Of a stretch of 64,000 nt of DNA, positions 19,078-28,500 are shown in pieces. The DNA is from Natrinema halophilum (GTDB lineage Archaea > Halobacteriota > Halobacteria > Halobacteriales > Natrialbaceae): NCBI RefSeq assembly GCF_013402815.2, contig NZ_CP058601.1, forward strand, positions 3,038,001 through 3,102,000. The letters are read 5' to 3'. The notes under the pieces were generated by a model. That model was not told the DNA's origin. It worked only from the letters and a program-made list of their open reading frames with translations, and made no database searches. Position 1 is the first letter of the stretch. Each line of letters opens with the position of its first letter. Both the position numbers and the translations under genes were made by a program.

Positions 19078-19949
19078 CGTCACACATTCCCACCGTCGCA
19101 CGCAAGGAATTCGACGACGCCGGTCGCTCGAAGCTCCTCTGGTCGTTGATCGGCCTCCTCGTCGGGCTCGTCGCCATCGGGTACGTCGCGATCTGGTACA
19201 CGATGGACGACGTTTCCGCGGCTGAGGTACTCAGCTTCCTCGGGATGCCGCTGCAGGTCATTCTCCCGGTCGCGGCGCTGATCGCCGGTTACATGGCCGT
19301 CGTCGGGGAACGGCGCTCGGGGAGTATCAAGCTCCTGCTGGGCCTGCCGCCGAATCGGACCGACGTCGTTATCGGAAAGCTGCTGGGTCGGATGGGTGTC
19401 GTCGGGCTCGCCGTCGGGCTCGCCTTCCTCGTCTCGCTGATCCTCGGAGCCGGTCTCTTCGGTTCGGTTCCGTTCCTCGATTGGCTCGGATTCGCCGCGG
19501 TATCGCTGCTGTTCGGGTTGACCTTCGTCGGCCTGGCCGTCGGGGTTTCCGCCGGAGTCTCTACGCGGGGGAAATCGATGGCGATCGTCGTCGGCCTCTA
19601 CATGGTGTTCGTCGCGCTGTGGGAGCTTCTCACCGCGGGGCCGTACTATCTGATATACGACGAGGGCCCGCCAGTCGCGGCCGAAACGTGGTACCTCGTC
19701 GTCCAGCAGTTCAATCCGATATTCGCGTACACCAATCTGGCCAGTTCCATCGTCGAGAACTCGATCTACCCCTTCAAGTTCCAGTACGGGCTCCAGTCGA
19801 TGGAGGCCTACGGGATGACACCCGCCGAACGATACCCGGGAGAGGCCCCGTTCTTCCTGCAGGACTGGTTCGGGGTCGTCGTCTTGCTGTGCTGGCTAGT
19901 CGTGCCCGTCGCGATCGGTTACGTCCGGTTCCAGAAGACGGACCTGTGA
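19074..19949 (+). CDS. ABC-2 type transporter permease
   Basis: 291 residues with six hydrophobic segments, near residues 20-42, 57-82, 105-130, 137-165, 168-190 and 260-282. The KEFDDAGRSKLLW start and the GERRSGSIKLLLGLPPNRTDVVIGKLLGR stretch are typical of NosY/CcmB-like ABC-2 permeases. It overlaps the ATPase stop by 4 bases (ATGA), so the two are translated together. The substrate is not evident; export of a toxic compound or lipid is possible. Confidence 0.9.
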   Translation: MTSHIPTVARKEFDDAGRSKLLWSLIGLLVGLVAIGYVAIWYTMDDVSAAEVLSFLGMPLQVILPVAALIAGYMAVVGERRSGSIKLLLGLPPNRTDVVIGKLLGRMGVVGLAVGLAFLVSLILGAGLFGSVPFLDWLGFAAVSLLFGLTFVGLAVGVSAGVSTRGKSMAIVVGLYMVFVALWELLTAGPYYLIYDEGPPVAAETWYLVVQQFNPIFAYTNLASSIVENSIYPFKFQYGLQSMEAYGMTPAERYPGEAPFFLQDWFGVVVLLCWLVVPVAIGYVRFQKTDL

Positions 19950-20103
19950 CGGCGTGGCGTCCCCCACGCAAAGCCCCACTGCAGCCTCGAGGGAGATACG
20001 GAAGCCCGGACGGCGACGAGCAGCGGGGCTCGTGACGGCGGATCGAGCGCGGGTACGCTGTACTTCGGCGACGAGAGAATCGGATGTCGGCCCGGTCTCG
20101 CGG

Positions 20104-21012
20104 TTATCGGATTCCGTGCGCCCGCAGCAGCCTGGCGCCCATCGCCGTGGTCCACTCGATACGGGTGGCGAGCGAGGTATCGTACCGGGTGACCTCCGTG
20201 AGGTATCCCGGCCGCTCGAGGTCGCCGGCGACCTTGTGCATCAGCTTCGGTTTGTTCCCGCGGAGCGTATTTCCGACAGTAACGCGGTAGGCTGATGGGT
20301 AGGCGCCGTCGACGTACTCGTCGTTCATGAACTCGGCCGTGTCCGCTGCGATTCGCCGTGAGTTGCCGACTGCGGACGGATAGATCGCTTGCCCGTATCC
20401 GTCCGGACCGAGGTCGGAACCCCAGATTCCTTTCGAACTGTGGAAGTCGATGACGACGGTCGGATCGATCTCCGTGATGAGGTTCCAGAGCTCTCTCGCG
20501 AGCGGCGTCGTCGGCGTCCGGTTTGCCGGAAACTGTCGGTTGAGATTCCCTCTCGGGCTGTTGTACGTTCGTTGGTCGACGGCGACCGCGTCCGCTTCCG
20601 GAAGGACGACGAGCGTCCCGCGTTCCGGTTTCCACTTGCTGATCCGAGAGGCCGCTTCAATCCCGGCCTGTTCGTTCCCGTCCATTCCACCGACGACCAT
20701 CGCCGTCGGTCCCGGACGTGCGGCATCGGTGATGAAGACCTCAGTTTCGTACGCCGTATTCGATTGCAACGTTAGCGATTCGCGGCGTGGTGGGTCCTGA
20801 TTGTCTTCATCCGGGGTGGTCGGTGCCTCCTCGCTCGGGTCTTCGGTGGGCGAGCTGGGACAGGGATCGTCTGCTCTCGCACTGACAGTGCCGACGGTGC
20901 CGATACCAGTGCTCACGGCCACTGCCGCTCCACTCGTAAGAAGCGATCGGCGGGTCGTCGGGCGGCTTCGATTCGATCCTTCGACGTCGTCCGTTGCGTT
21001 TGGGTCGGTCAT
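20104..21012 (-). CDS. Tat-exported M14/AstE-like zinc carboxypeptidase-fold protein
   Basis: 302 residues. A twin-arginine signal (TRRSLLTSGAAVAVSTGIG, residues 20-38) is followed by a Pro/Glu-rich linker and a domain of the M14 peptidase/succinylglutamate desuccinylase type. Seen: GGMDGNEQAG (residues 108-117), GNLNRQFP (155-162), VIDFHSS (187-193) and a late LTEVTRYDT that could hold the catalytic glutamate. The usual His of the HxxE metal motif is Asp111 here (DGNE), with E114 and H191 kept. ATG at 21012 was preferred to a TTG four codons upstream. Either a variant metal site or a non-classical enzyme is possible. Confidence 0.8.
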   Translation of the reverse strand: MTDPNATDDVEGSNRSRPTTRRSLLTSGAAVAVSTGIGTVGTVSARADDPCPSSPTEDPSEEAPTTPDEDNQDPPRRESLTLQSNTAYETEVFITDAARPGPTAMVVGGMDGNEQAGIEAASRISKWKPERGTLVVLPEADAVAVDQRTYNSPRGNLNRQFPANRTPTTPLARELWNLITEIDPTVVIDFHSSKGIWGSDLGPDGYGQAIYPSAVGNSRRIAADTAEFMNDEYVDGAYPSAYRVTVGNTLRGNKPKLMHKVAGDLERPGYLTEVTRYDTSLATRIEWTTAMGARLLRAHGIR

Positions 21013-21217
21013 ACGCCGGCTCAATCAATACCGAACGGTACAGAAAGTATTAGTACAATATGGAACGGTAATTAGCACATATCTACCAGTAGCGGATAAT
21101 TGTAATTCAGATCTGAAAACTCCCATATCGAGAACAGTATGATACGTGCCATCGAATATCAGCGTCCGCCGCCGTTGGGGAGACCCTACCGAAAGAGACC
21201 TGGCTCGGTAGTTCCAG

Positions 21218-21511
21218 TTATTGCATCCGCAGCAACTGCGCGTGCAGCGTCGGCCCCACTTCGAGAACGTTCGCTTCGTCGACAAAACCCTCCTCGATAG
21301 CCAGTTCGACGGCGCGGGTGCCGACGATGTTAGCGACTGCAGCCTGCGTGAGGCTCTCGACGATCGCCCGCTCGTCGGCTTCGTCACCCCCGTAGAACTC
21401 CTCGGTGACGGTCAGGGAAAGATCGCCTTCTTCGAACGTTTCGCCGAGAACGTCCTCGTCACAGACGGCGACGAGCAATCCTTCCTGGGTTTCTCGCTCG
21501 TTGAGGATCAT
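21218..21511 (-). CDS. DUF424-family archaeal protein
   Basis: 97 residues, acidic, a single small domain starting MILNERETQEGLLVAVCDE, with GETFEEGDLSLTV and a VGTRAVELAIEEG segment typical of the archaeal DUF424 family. Its function is unknown; archaeal distribution and neighbours suggest a basic cellular role such as translation or RNA metabolism, which is inference only. Its start directly abuts the stop of the TPR gene upstream (zero spacing), so the two form one transcription unit. Confidence 0.8.
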   Translation of the reverse strand: MILNERETQEGLLVAVCDEDVLGETFEEGDLSLTVTEEFYGGDEADERAIVESLTQAAVANIVGTRAVELAIEEGFVDEANVLEVGPTLHAQLLRMQ

Positions 21512-22429
21512 CTATTCGAGTTCCCACTCGCGGTCGCGATCGTCCTCACTGCTTGAATCAGCGATCCCGAGATCGTCCAATCCGAGGTCGTCCTGTCCCT
21601 CGGGCGGTGACCGACGTTCGGTACCTCGAGGGCCGGTTCCGACACCTGCATCGGCCCCGGCGGCACCCGGTTCTTGGCTGTATAGTTCCTCGCGGTCTTG
21701 CATCATCTGTTGTTCGGCTTGCTCGCGCATTCCGTTTGCCTCCTCCGCGATTTCCTCGGCCTGGTCGTACTCGCCCAGTTCTTCGAGGATTTCGGCTTTC
21801 TCTTCGAGGACCTTCGCGTTGCGGAGGCCGAGTCGGATCGCGTTGTCGATGCAGTGCAGCGCTTCCTCTGCCAGTCCGCGCTCGGAGAGGAAGAACGCGC
21901 GGTTGAACCAGCCCTCGGCGAACCGTTCGTCGATCTCGATTGCGCGCTCAGCGTGTTCGAGCGCCTGCGCAGTTTCGCCGAATTCCCAGAGGGCGTAGGC
22001 GAGGTTCGTCTCGGCGGTCGCGGCATGTTCGCTCTCGTCGTCGATTTGCAGCGCCTCGCGGTGGGCACCGATCGCCTCGTCGTACTCCTCGAGTTCGGCG
22101 TGGGCGACGCCCTTGTTGACCCACGCTTCCTGTTCGAGGCGCTCGTTCTCGGCGAAGCGTGCGGTCCGCTCGAAGGCGTCGGTCGCTTGCTCGTAGCGGT
22201 TGATCTGCATGTAGTTCAACCCGACGTCGAGCAATTCGGTGGCGTCGACGTCGCCCTGATCGATATTGTGCGCATCGAGCGTGTCGGTGACGATGCGCGA
22301 GTCCACGGGATCGACTTTCGAGGGATCGACGCCCAGTTCCGGCGGATCCAGATCGAACTGCTCGTAGGGGTCGCCGAACCCCTCACCTTCGGAGAACCGA
22401 TGGTCGCGTTCGTCGTCTCGGTCGGTCAT
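21512..22429 (-). CDS. Tetratricopeptide repeat (TPR) protein
   Basis: 305 residues, very acidic, cytoplasmic by absence of a signal or membrane segment. It contains about five TPR units between residues 60 and 230, e.g. ALNYMQINRYEQATDAFERT-like, EAWVNKGVAHAELEEYDEAI, NLAYALWEFGETAQALEH and GWFNRAFFLSERGLAEEALH. It is probably a protein-protein interaction scaffold. The C terminus is a disordered Gln/Glu/Gly-rich tail. It is immediately followed by the DUF424 gene. Confidence 0.88.
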   Translation of the reverse strand: MTDRDDERDHRFSEGEGFGDPYEQFDLDPPELGVDPSKVDPVDSRIVTDTLDAHNIDQGDVDATELLDVGLNYMQINRYEQATDAFERTARFAENERLEQEAWVNKGVAHAELEEYDEAIGAHREALQIDDESEHAATAETNLAYALWEFGETAQALEHAERAIEIDERFAEGWFNRAFFLSERGLAEEALHCIDNAIRLGLRNAKVLEEKAEILEELGEYDQAEEIAEEANGMREQAEQQMMQDREELYSQEPGAAGADAGVGTGPRGTERRSPPEGQDDLGLDDLGIADSSSEDDRDREWELE

Positions 22430-22508
22430 TACCTCGAATTGGCGGTGACGACTGTTAAGGGCTGCGACCCGGGTATCGGCGGCATTTCGCCATCACCGAC
22501 CTCGGTTC

Positions 22509-24266
22509 TTACCGTCCTCCGGCGAGCCGTCTGGTAGTGCCACGGAGCGACTGCGTCACCGCCGCGGGATGGGGGATTCCCAGTCGGTACCGGAGCCGGT
22601 CCTGACGCTTGAGCGGCTCGAAAACGGTCGGTTCCTGGAACTCCCAGATTTGCACCCGTGGGCCGCTTATCCCGTGTCGCTCGAGAACGGCGTTCGCCGC
22701 GCGGCGACCGGCCTCGTTGGCCGACTCCATGGAGGCCAGATCGGCGTTCGTTCGCACGTAATCGCTCGCCAGCGTCAGGTTCTCCACGTCGACGTCGGCC
22801 GGCGGCCGGTTTCGCAACGAGCCGACGGTGTTGATCAACAGCGGCGATCGGTTCTCGACGCCTTCCTCGTCGCCGGCTTCTTTCCGCGAGTCGAGGGATT
22901 GCTTTGCCGTCCCGCCTGAGGCGGTTTCACCGCCCGGCAGTCCGCTCGAGTGACCTACGCTTTCGTCGCCCGCCCGTTGGATCTCCGACGTAACACCGGT
23001 CTCGACGATCGCCGGGTCGAGAAACCAGTCGACGAGGAGGTCGTCGCGTAACCGTTCCTCGGGACCGTTCAGGTGATCTTTCAACTGCGCCCAGATCTCC
23101 GCAGCGATCTCCTCGCGCGTACACGATCTCGCAGGTTTGTCGAACAGGATTCCCGGCGCGTCCCAGTCCGATGCGATCACGGAGAGGACGCCCTCGACCT
23201 CGTCGGGACCGTGGCGATCGAGGTCGTAGCCGGTCCAGAACTGTCGCTGAGATATCGACGTCAGCGCCCACGGAGCGTCAGCGTAGACCTGATGGCCGCG
23301 CGTCAGGTCGACGTCGTCCGAGAGATAGAACTGGATGCCGCTCATCCAGGCCGTTTCGAGTCGACTGATCCGGTCGAGCTCGGGCGCGGTCCGAACGAGT
23401 TCCGTCGGAATCAGCTCGGGGGCAACCTCGACCGGTACGGCGAGAACGTATTCGTCGGCTGCGATCGTTTTCCCGCCGGCTACCGCGCCACCGGTGACGC
23501 GTCGACCATCCGCCTCGAGTCGCTCGACGAGGGTGTTCGAACGGAATTCGACGCCGAGCGTCTCGAGGTGGCTGAGCCACGGGTCGATCCAGGCCTCGCT
23601 CGTCGGCGCGTTCAGTACGCGTTCGGTCGGCTGCGTCGGATCGAACTGGCCGAACAGCAATCGCAGATAGACGGTGCCGATCGTCCGGGCGCTCCCGACC
23701 TGCGGCCGCAGCGCGACGAGCGACTGAACGGCGAACGCGAGCCGATCGCGAAATTCCGGGGAGCGGTTTTCGGCGTCGATGAACTCCCACCAGGAGACGT
23801 CGTCGAGTTCGCCCTCGCGTCGGGCTTCGCAGGCGGTCAGCAGGTACAGCAATCGCTCGAGCAGGAAGCGAACGTCTCTCGGCGGCAGGTCTTCGGCAAA
23901 CGCCGGACGCAGCGCCTCGAGCCAGCCGCGAACCGTATCGGGCGTTCCCGTCTGGGCGATCTGATCCGGCCCAGTCGCGCTGGCGATGAGCGTCTCCTCG
24001 GTCTCGACGAGGTTGTCCGAGACGGTTCCGTCCCCGTCGGGAATCCGTCTCATCGTATCGATGACGTGCCGGTAGAACGCCGGAAAGAACCGAAAGCCGT
24101 GTTCGCCGTGCAGCGCCGCAGACCCGTCGGTGATCGGCATCGACCGGGCCTTTCCGCCGAAGCGGTCGTTCGCCTCGAAGACGGTAACGTCGAACCCGCG
24201 CTCGGCGAGTTCGTGCGCTGCGGTGAGGCCTCCGATTCCGCCACCGAGAACGGCAACGTCGGTCAT
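22509..24266 (-). CDS. FAD-dependent oxidoreductase (phytoene desaturase/HpnE-like)
   Basis: 585 residues. The FAD-binding GGGIGGLTAAHELAERGFDV stretch starts at about residue 8, followed by FGGKARS and HGEHGFRFFPAF, which are features of amine-oxidase-fold enzymes acting on hydroxysqualene or carotenoids. The last quarter carries FAD contacts (NLTLASDYVRTNADLASMESANEAG). A Ser/Gly/Glu-rich insert lies near residues 430-470. The substrate cannot be fixed; squalene/carotenoid chemistry is typical for the family in haloarchaea. It stands alone, with about 80 bases to the TPR gene downstream. Confidence 0.8.
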   Translation of the reverse strand: MTDVAVLGGGIGGLTAAHELAERGFDVTVFEANDRFGGKARSMPITDGSAALHGEHGFRFFPAFYRHVIDTMRRIPDGDGTVSDNLVETEETLIASATGPDQIAQTGTPDTVRGWLEALRPAFAEDLPPRDVRFLLERLLYLLTACEARREGELDDVSWWEFIDAENRSPEFRDRLAFAVQSLVALRPQVGSARTIGTVYLRLLFGQFDPTQPTERVLNAPTSEAWIDPWLSHLETLGVEFRSNTLVERLEADGRRVTGGAVAGGKTIAADEYVLAVPVEVAPELIPTELVRTAPELDRISRLETAWMSGIQFYLSDDVDLTRGHQVYADAPWALTSISQRQFWTGYDLDRHGPDEVEGVLSVIASDWDAPGILFDKPARSCTREEIAAEIWAQLKDHLNGPEERLRDDLLVDWFLDPAIVETGVTSEIQRAGDESVGHSSGLPGGETASGGTAKQSLDSRKEAGDEEGVENRSPLLINTVGSLRNRPPADVDVENLTLASDYVRTNADLASMESANEAGRRAANAVLERHGISGPRVQIWEFQEPTVFEPLKRQDRLRYRLGIPHPAAVTQSLRGTTRRLAGGR

Positions 24267-24409
24267 AGGTAGTCGTCGGTCTCACCGGAAATAACTCGCT
24301 TCCCTAACGGTCGACCCTATCGCGGCCGGCCCTCGATCAGCTCCGACTCCGGTTCCGAGAGACGCGGCCGACGAAAGAGTCCATACACCAGGCACCCGTA
24401 CGATTCCAC

Positions 24410-24973
24410 ATGCAAAAGCGACTGTTCGTCAGCGTCGACCTCCCCGACGAGTTCGCCGAACCGATCGCCGACCTCCAGACTGATCTCGAGGGTGCAAGTG
24501 GGCTCAGCTTCACCGATCCCGAGCAGGCCCATATAACGATGAAGTTCCTCGGCGACGTCGACGCGGATCGGCTCCCCGCCCTCGAGCGGGAACTCGAGGC
24601 CGCCGTTGACGATGCCGACGTCGCTCCGTTCACCGTCCGATACGGCGGACTCGGGGTTTTCCCGAGTTTCGAGTACATCACCGTCGTCTGGATGGGCGTC
24701 GAGCACGGCGGCGAGCAGCTTGCGAAGTTGTTCGAGGCGATCGAAAACCGGACGACGGTGATGGGATTCGACGCCGAAAACCACGATTTCACCCCTCACG
24801 TTACGCTGGCACGAATGGAACACGCCGGCGGAAAAGACCGAGTTCAGGAGTTCGTTCGGGAACGCGATCCGACCATCGGCGAAACTCGCGTCAACGAGGT
24901 CCGATTGACCGAAAGCACCCTCACGGACGACGGACCGGTCTACTCGACGGTCGCGTCGTTCCCGTTAGAGTGA
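24410..24973 (+). CDS. thpR: RNA 2',3'-cyclic phosphodiesterase ThpR (LigT)
   Basis: 187 residues, the usual length for 2H-phosphodiesterases of the LigT/ThpR family that open 2',3'-cyclic phosphates on RNA ends. The N terminus (MQKRLFVSVDLPDEF) and the two HxTx catalytic motifs are clear: HITM at H41 and HVTL at H130, about 90 residues apart. ATG at 24410 gives the correct N terminus. It stands alone, divergent from the FAD oxidoreductase. Confidence 0.92.
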   Translation: MQKRLFVSVDLPDEFAEPIADLQTDLEGASGLSFTDPEQAHITMKFLGDVDADRLPALERELEAAVDDADVAPFTVRYGGLGVFPSFEYITVVWMGVEHGGEQLAKLFEAIENRTTVMGFDAENHDFTPHVTLARMEHAGGKDRVQEFVRERDPTIGETRVNEVRLTESTLTDDGPVYSTVASFPLE

Positions 24974-25185
24974 GGCGCTGCTCGCTACTCGAACTGGACC
25001 GGTCTCACTCGCCAGCGAATGCCCGCCAGCCGCTATTTCATCTCTCTGTTCCGTCTCCGAGCGTCGCCGCTCCGTCCGCGGACCGTGATCGGCACTGGAT
25101 CACGGTAATTGGTCCGGTGCCAACCGTTTCGTCAGGGGGCATCCCGTGGTATAATGGCGCGTTCTGCCGTAGCGGATTCGAGGCG

Positions 25186-26160
25186 ATGTCTGACGATCGG
25201 TCCGCCGCGAGCACGGGTCGCCGAGGGCGCGTCACTCGCCGAGAGGCCCTCGCTGCAATCGGCGGTGCGGCCCTTGCAACCCCGCTCCGACCCGGTGTCG
25301 ATACCGATAGCACCGGTACTACGGCGACTGACCCCCTCCCGAATGGGCCAGTTCGGATTCGCGTGTATCCCAGTTTCGTTCCACTTCAGGCACGGTTACG
25401 ATACGGGCTCGGTGAACTGCGCGGAAACTGGCCGCCGCCGTTCCGAGACGCGCTGGCTGCCATCGAATCCGCGTTCGAGCAAGTGATTGCGTACGCCCGC
25501 GAGCGCTCTCGCCTCGAGGATCTCGAGGTTCGTGTCGACCGCGGAGCCCCCGTTCTCTTTTCACTCCCGTCGATCCCGTCATCGGTCGATTCCGTTCTCC
25601 CGTCTCTCGAGGCCCTCCTCGAACGCTTTCGCGAACGGTTACGGGAGCGAGATGCGCCCGTCAGGCGGACCTGTCACGTCCTTTTGCGGTGGGCGCCGCT
25701 CAATTATCGCGTCGGGTACGGCGGGACGGTGGCACCGAACTCGATGACTGGCTCGGATGCCGGTGACACCGGCGCACAGACGGTCGCGAACGTCGGCGCA
25801 ACCGAATTCTGGGATTCGAGAGCGGTCACACGGAACATGGTGATCCACGAGACGCTCCATACGTTCCTCGAAGACGATATCGTTCACTCGGTCGGCGATA
25901 CGTACTGCGATCACGAACTCGGGGTTGCCGTCCGGACGGCCGATGATACCCTGCAAATTTCTCCGATCGCGACCGCTTACGCTGGTCCGGATCGGATCGG
26001 CGGGGGGACGCGCTTTCACGGCACCGGCTGTTACGATCACGACCGATTCGCCCGTCACGATGGAACCGAGGGGATCGAAAACTGGGTCTACACGACGGAA
26101 CTCAGTGAGGCGACGTGCGAAGCCGTGACTCGTTTTCTCGAGCACCGATTCGCGGGCTAA
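25186..26160 (+). CDS. Tat-exported protein with HExxH metallopeptidase-like motif
   Basis: 324 residues. A twin-arginine signal (TRREALAAIGGAALATPL, residues 17-34) marks it for export. The mature part has a central HETLH at residues 221-225 followed by a DHE at 242-244, the layout of a zinc metallopeptidase (H, H and a third ligand close by), and an LQISPIATAYAGPDR stretch. The protein is related by motif order to the signal-less protein at 49713-51008, in which the first His is Gln. Substrate unknown. The ATG at 25186 follows a TATAAT-like sequence at about 25150-25155, which fits a short-leader transcript; the open frame upstream is not protein-like. Confidence 0.7.
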   Translation: MSDDRSAASTGRRGRVTRREALAAIGGAALATPLRPGVDTDSTGTTATDPLPNGPVRIRVYPSFVPLQARLRYGLGELRGNWPPPFRDALAAIESAFEQVIAYARERSRLEDLEVRVDRGAPVLFSLPSIPSSVDSVLPSLEALLERFRERLRERDAPVRRTCHVLLRWAPLNYRVGYGGTVAPNSMTGSDAGDTGAQTVANVGATEFWDSRAVTRNMVIHETLHTFLEDDIVHSVGDTYCDHELGVAVRTADDTLQISPIATAYAGPDRIGGGTRFHGTGCYDHDRFARHDGTEGIENWVYTTELSEATCEAVTRFLEHRFAG

Positions 26161-26272
26161 CGGCTTCCACACGTGAGTCCGAGTCGACCGGGCAGCAGAT
26201 CGAGTCGGAGATCGCTCCAGTCCCTGCAAGATGGACAAGATTTTAAGCCAGCGTGGGCTACGTCCGGCTACT

Positions 26273-26425
26273 ATGGGTAAAAAATCGAAGGGCAAGAAGA
26301 AGCGACTTGCCAAACTCGAGAACCAGAATAGCCGCGTGCCAGCGTGGGTCATGATGAAGACCGACATGGAAGTCCAGCGCAACCCGAAGCGGCGCAACTG
26401 GCGGCGCAACGACACTGACGAATAA
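26273..26425 (+). CDS. rpl39e: 50S ribosomal protein L39e
   Basis: 50 residues, very basic, starting [21 protein letters not shown] and containing [11 protein letters not shown], typical of L39e, which lies near the ribosome exit tunnel. A TTTTAA box at about 26240-26246 precedes it by about 30 bases. It is followed directly by L31e and aIF6, the usual archaeal order. Confidence 0.97.
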   Translation: MGKKSKGKKKRLAKLENQNSRVPAWVMMKTDMEVQRNPKRRNWRRNDTDE

Positions 26426-26427
26426 CC

Positions 26428-26706
26428 ATGAGTGCCAGTGATTTCGAGGAACGCGTCGTAACCGTTCCTCTGCGCGACGTCAAGAAGGGCCCGAACCACG
26501 AGGCTGCGGATTACGCGATGCGTCTCGTTCGCGAACATCTCGCGAAACACTTCGCGGTCGACGAAGCGGCCATCCGACTGGACCCCTCTATCAACGAGAC
26601 CGTCTGGTCGAACGGGCGCTCGAATCCGCCGCGGAAACTGCGCGTCCGTGCGGCCCGCTTCGACGAGGACGGTGAAGCCATCGTCGAAGCCGAGGTCGCA
26701 GACTAA
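26428..26706 (+). CDS. rpl31e: 50S ribosomal protein L31e
   Basis: 92 residues, starting [35 protein letters not shown] and containing NETVWSNG and [12 protein letters not shown], the family core. It is 2 bases after the L39e stop and 2 bases before aIF6, so all three are one transcription unit. Confidence 0.97.
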   Translation: MSASDFEERVVTVPLRDVKKGPNHEAADYAMRLVREHLAKHFAVDEAAIRLDPSINETVWSNGRSNPPRKLRVRAARFDEDGEAIVEAEVAD

Positions 26707-26708
26707 AC

Positions 26709-27374
26709 TTGCAACGCCTCGCCTTCGCCGGGTCGTCCTACATCGGCGTCTTCGCCTGTGCGACCGACTCGCACGTGCTCGTTCGCCCCGACGCCGACGA
26801 CGATATCGTCGCCGACCTGACCGACGAACTCGAGGTTTCCGCCATCTCAACGACCGTCGGCGGCTCCTCGACGGTCGGCGCTCTAGCGACAGGAAACGAG
26901 AACGGCCTGCTCGTCAGCTCTCGCGTCCTCGAGTACGAACGGGAGACGCTCGAAGCAGCGGTCGACGTCACCGTCGCCGAACTGCCAGGAAGCATCAACG
27001 CTGCCGGAAACGTCGTCCTCGCGAACGATTACGGGGCGTACGTTCATCCAGACCTGCCCCGCGAGGCAGTTCAGATCGTCGAGGACACGCTCGAGGTGCC
27101 CGTCGAACGTGGCGACCTGGCTGGCGTCAGGACCGTCGGAACAGCAGCGGTGGTGACCAACACCGGCGTTCTCTGCCATCCGAAGGCGACCGACGAGGAA
27201 CTCGACGGTCTCGAAGCGGTTCTGGACGTTCGGGCCGACGTCGGCACGATAAACTACGGTGCGCCGTTAGTCGGTTCCGGACTCGTCGCGAACGAATCCG
27301 GCTACGTCGTTGGCGAGGAAACGACCGGTCCCGAACTGGGCCGAATCGAGGACGCACTCGGCTATCTGGATTGA
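26709..27374 (+). CDS. eif6: Translation initiation factor 6 (aIF6)
   Basis: 221 residues, an anti-association factor that keeps the large ribosomal subunit apart from the small one. The family pattern of repeated short beta/alpha units is visible: [61 protein letters not shown] and [15 protein letters not shown]. The TTG at 26709 is the only start that gives the complete N terminus and lies 2 bases after L31e. The genes usually next (L18Ae, prefoldin alpha) appear about 11.5 kb later. Confidence 0.95.
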   Translation: MQRLAFAGSSYIGVFACATDSHVLVRPDADDDIVADLTDELEVSAISTTVGGSSTVGALATGNENGLLVSSRVLEYERETLEAAVDVTVAELPGSINAAGNVVLANDYGAYVHPDLPREAVQIVEDTLEVPVERGDLAGVRTVGTAAVVTNTGVLCHPKATDEELDGLEAVLDVRADVGTINYGAPLVGSGLVANESGYVVGEETTGPELGRIEDALGYLD

Positions 27375-28500
27375 GCATCTCTGATAAGGACGTTCGCGAC
27401 CACCTTTCGGTCTTCCCCGTGCATTTTTGCCGCCACGTCTCCCACCCGCTGGTCAGCCGATTAGCGAACGAACGGAAGCGACGGTCGTGGGTATCGCCAC
27501 GCCGTTCGTAAACGAGTCTCTGGTCGCGTGATCCCCCTCGGAGACACGTCGTTCGAAACACCGACGGGTATCCCTTTCTCGAGCGAAATCGACAGATTCG
27601 CAGTCAGAATGAAGTCTCAGCACCCTCGAACAGCGGATGGACACATCAACGACGTTGCGACGTTCGGCGACACGTTTGTCCGCGGATCTTGCGGGAGAGC
27701 TGCTCGGCGACGCGTCGCTCGATCGCGAGAGAGGACCGCACTCGGACGGTCCCGACGCATTCGACCTGTTCCGCCTGTAAAAGCGGAGGCTCTCTTCGCA
27801 AAACGTCGGTGGGAGTATCCTGGAAGTCGGACGGAATGCCTCCCCCTCCGAAATTTTTCCCAAGAGTATGTTACTGCTCTACTCGTGCGTGACCTCTCGC
27901 TCATAAAATAGCACTATAATATACATATTCAGAAACCACTCCGATTTCAGATACTAAGAGTTAGATTGCATGTATGGTTTGATATATGGCTATATTCTCT
28001 ATAAAACTCTACTATCTTCTGTAAAATCTCGCATTCGCACGACAAGTTTGGATAATAGGGGGTAAAAATATAAAAACGAAAGTTAGGCAGGGAAGAAACA
28101 ACTTCACGAATGAGATCCATCTAGAAACCTGTAGTCGGACAAAAAACGGCTACAGGAGAATAATTTGCCTATGTGCCGGATATTCTCGCTGTTATGACTA
28201 CCAGAATTCTATCATTATAAGTATTCGGGTAGCTTCGGAATTGATCGGTGACTCGACGACGGCTGATGAGGTACTAAAACGATCGTCCTTCCCCTCGTCG
28301 ATAATTCAATCGCCGCGCGCACGACCGTATCAGTTATCGAGTTCGGTGCGGAATGCGTTCGATCGCAGGGAGTTTCTATCGTACTGGATCAAAACGAATT
28401 ACGCCTATACGGGTGTAAAATTGATCGAGTCGGTTACCACAGCGGTGGTGAGGTCGACGCGATTGCGACCGAACACCGGATTCACCGGATGTAACGCGGA
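27375..28500. other. Non-coding boundary region, in part AT-rich
   Basis: About 1.1 kb between aIF6 and the IclR regulator. From about 27890 to 28240 it is markedly AT-rich against the GC-rich background. I see open frames but no convincing gene: none has a recognisable domain, start signal or continuous family resemblance. It marks the left edge of the accessory stretch. Confidence 0.6.

Noticed and set aside
27470-27531. Short reading TEATVVGIATPFVNE that looks a little like the start of a DapA-type aldolase
   Set aside because: Only about 15 residues, closed by a stop at once, with no continuation in any frame; too little to call a gene remnant.
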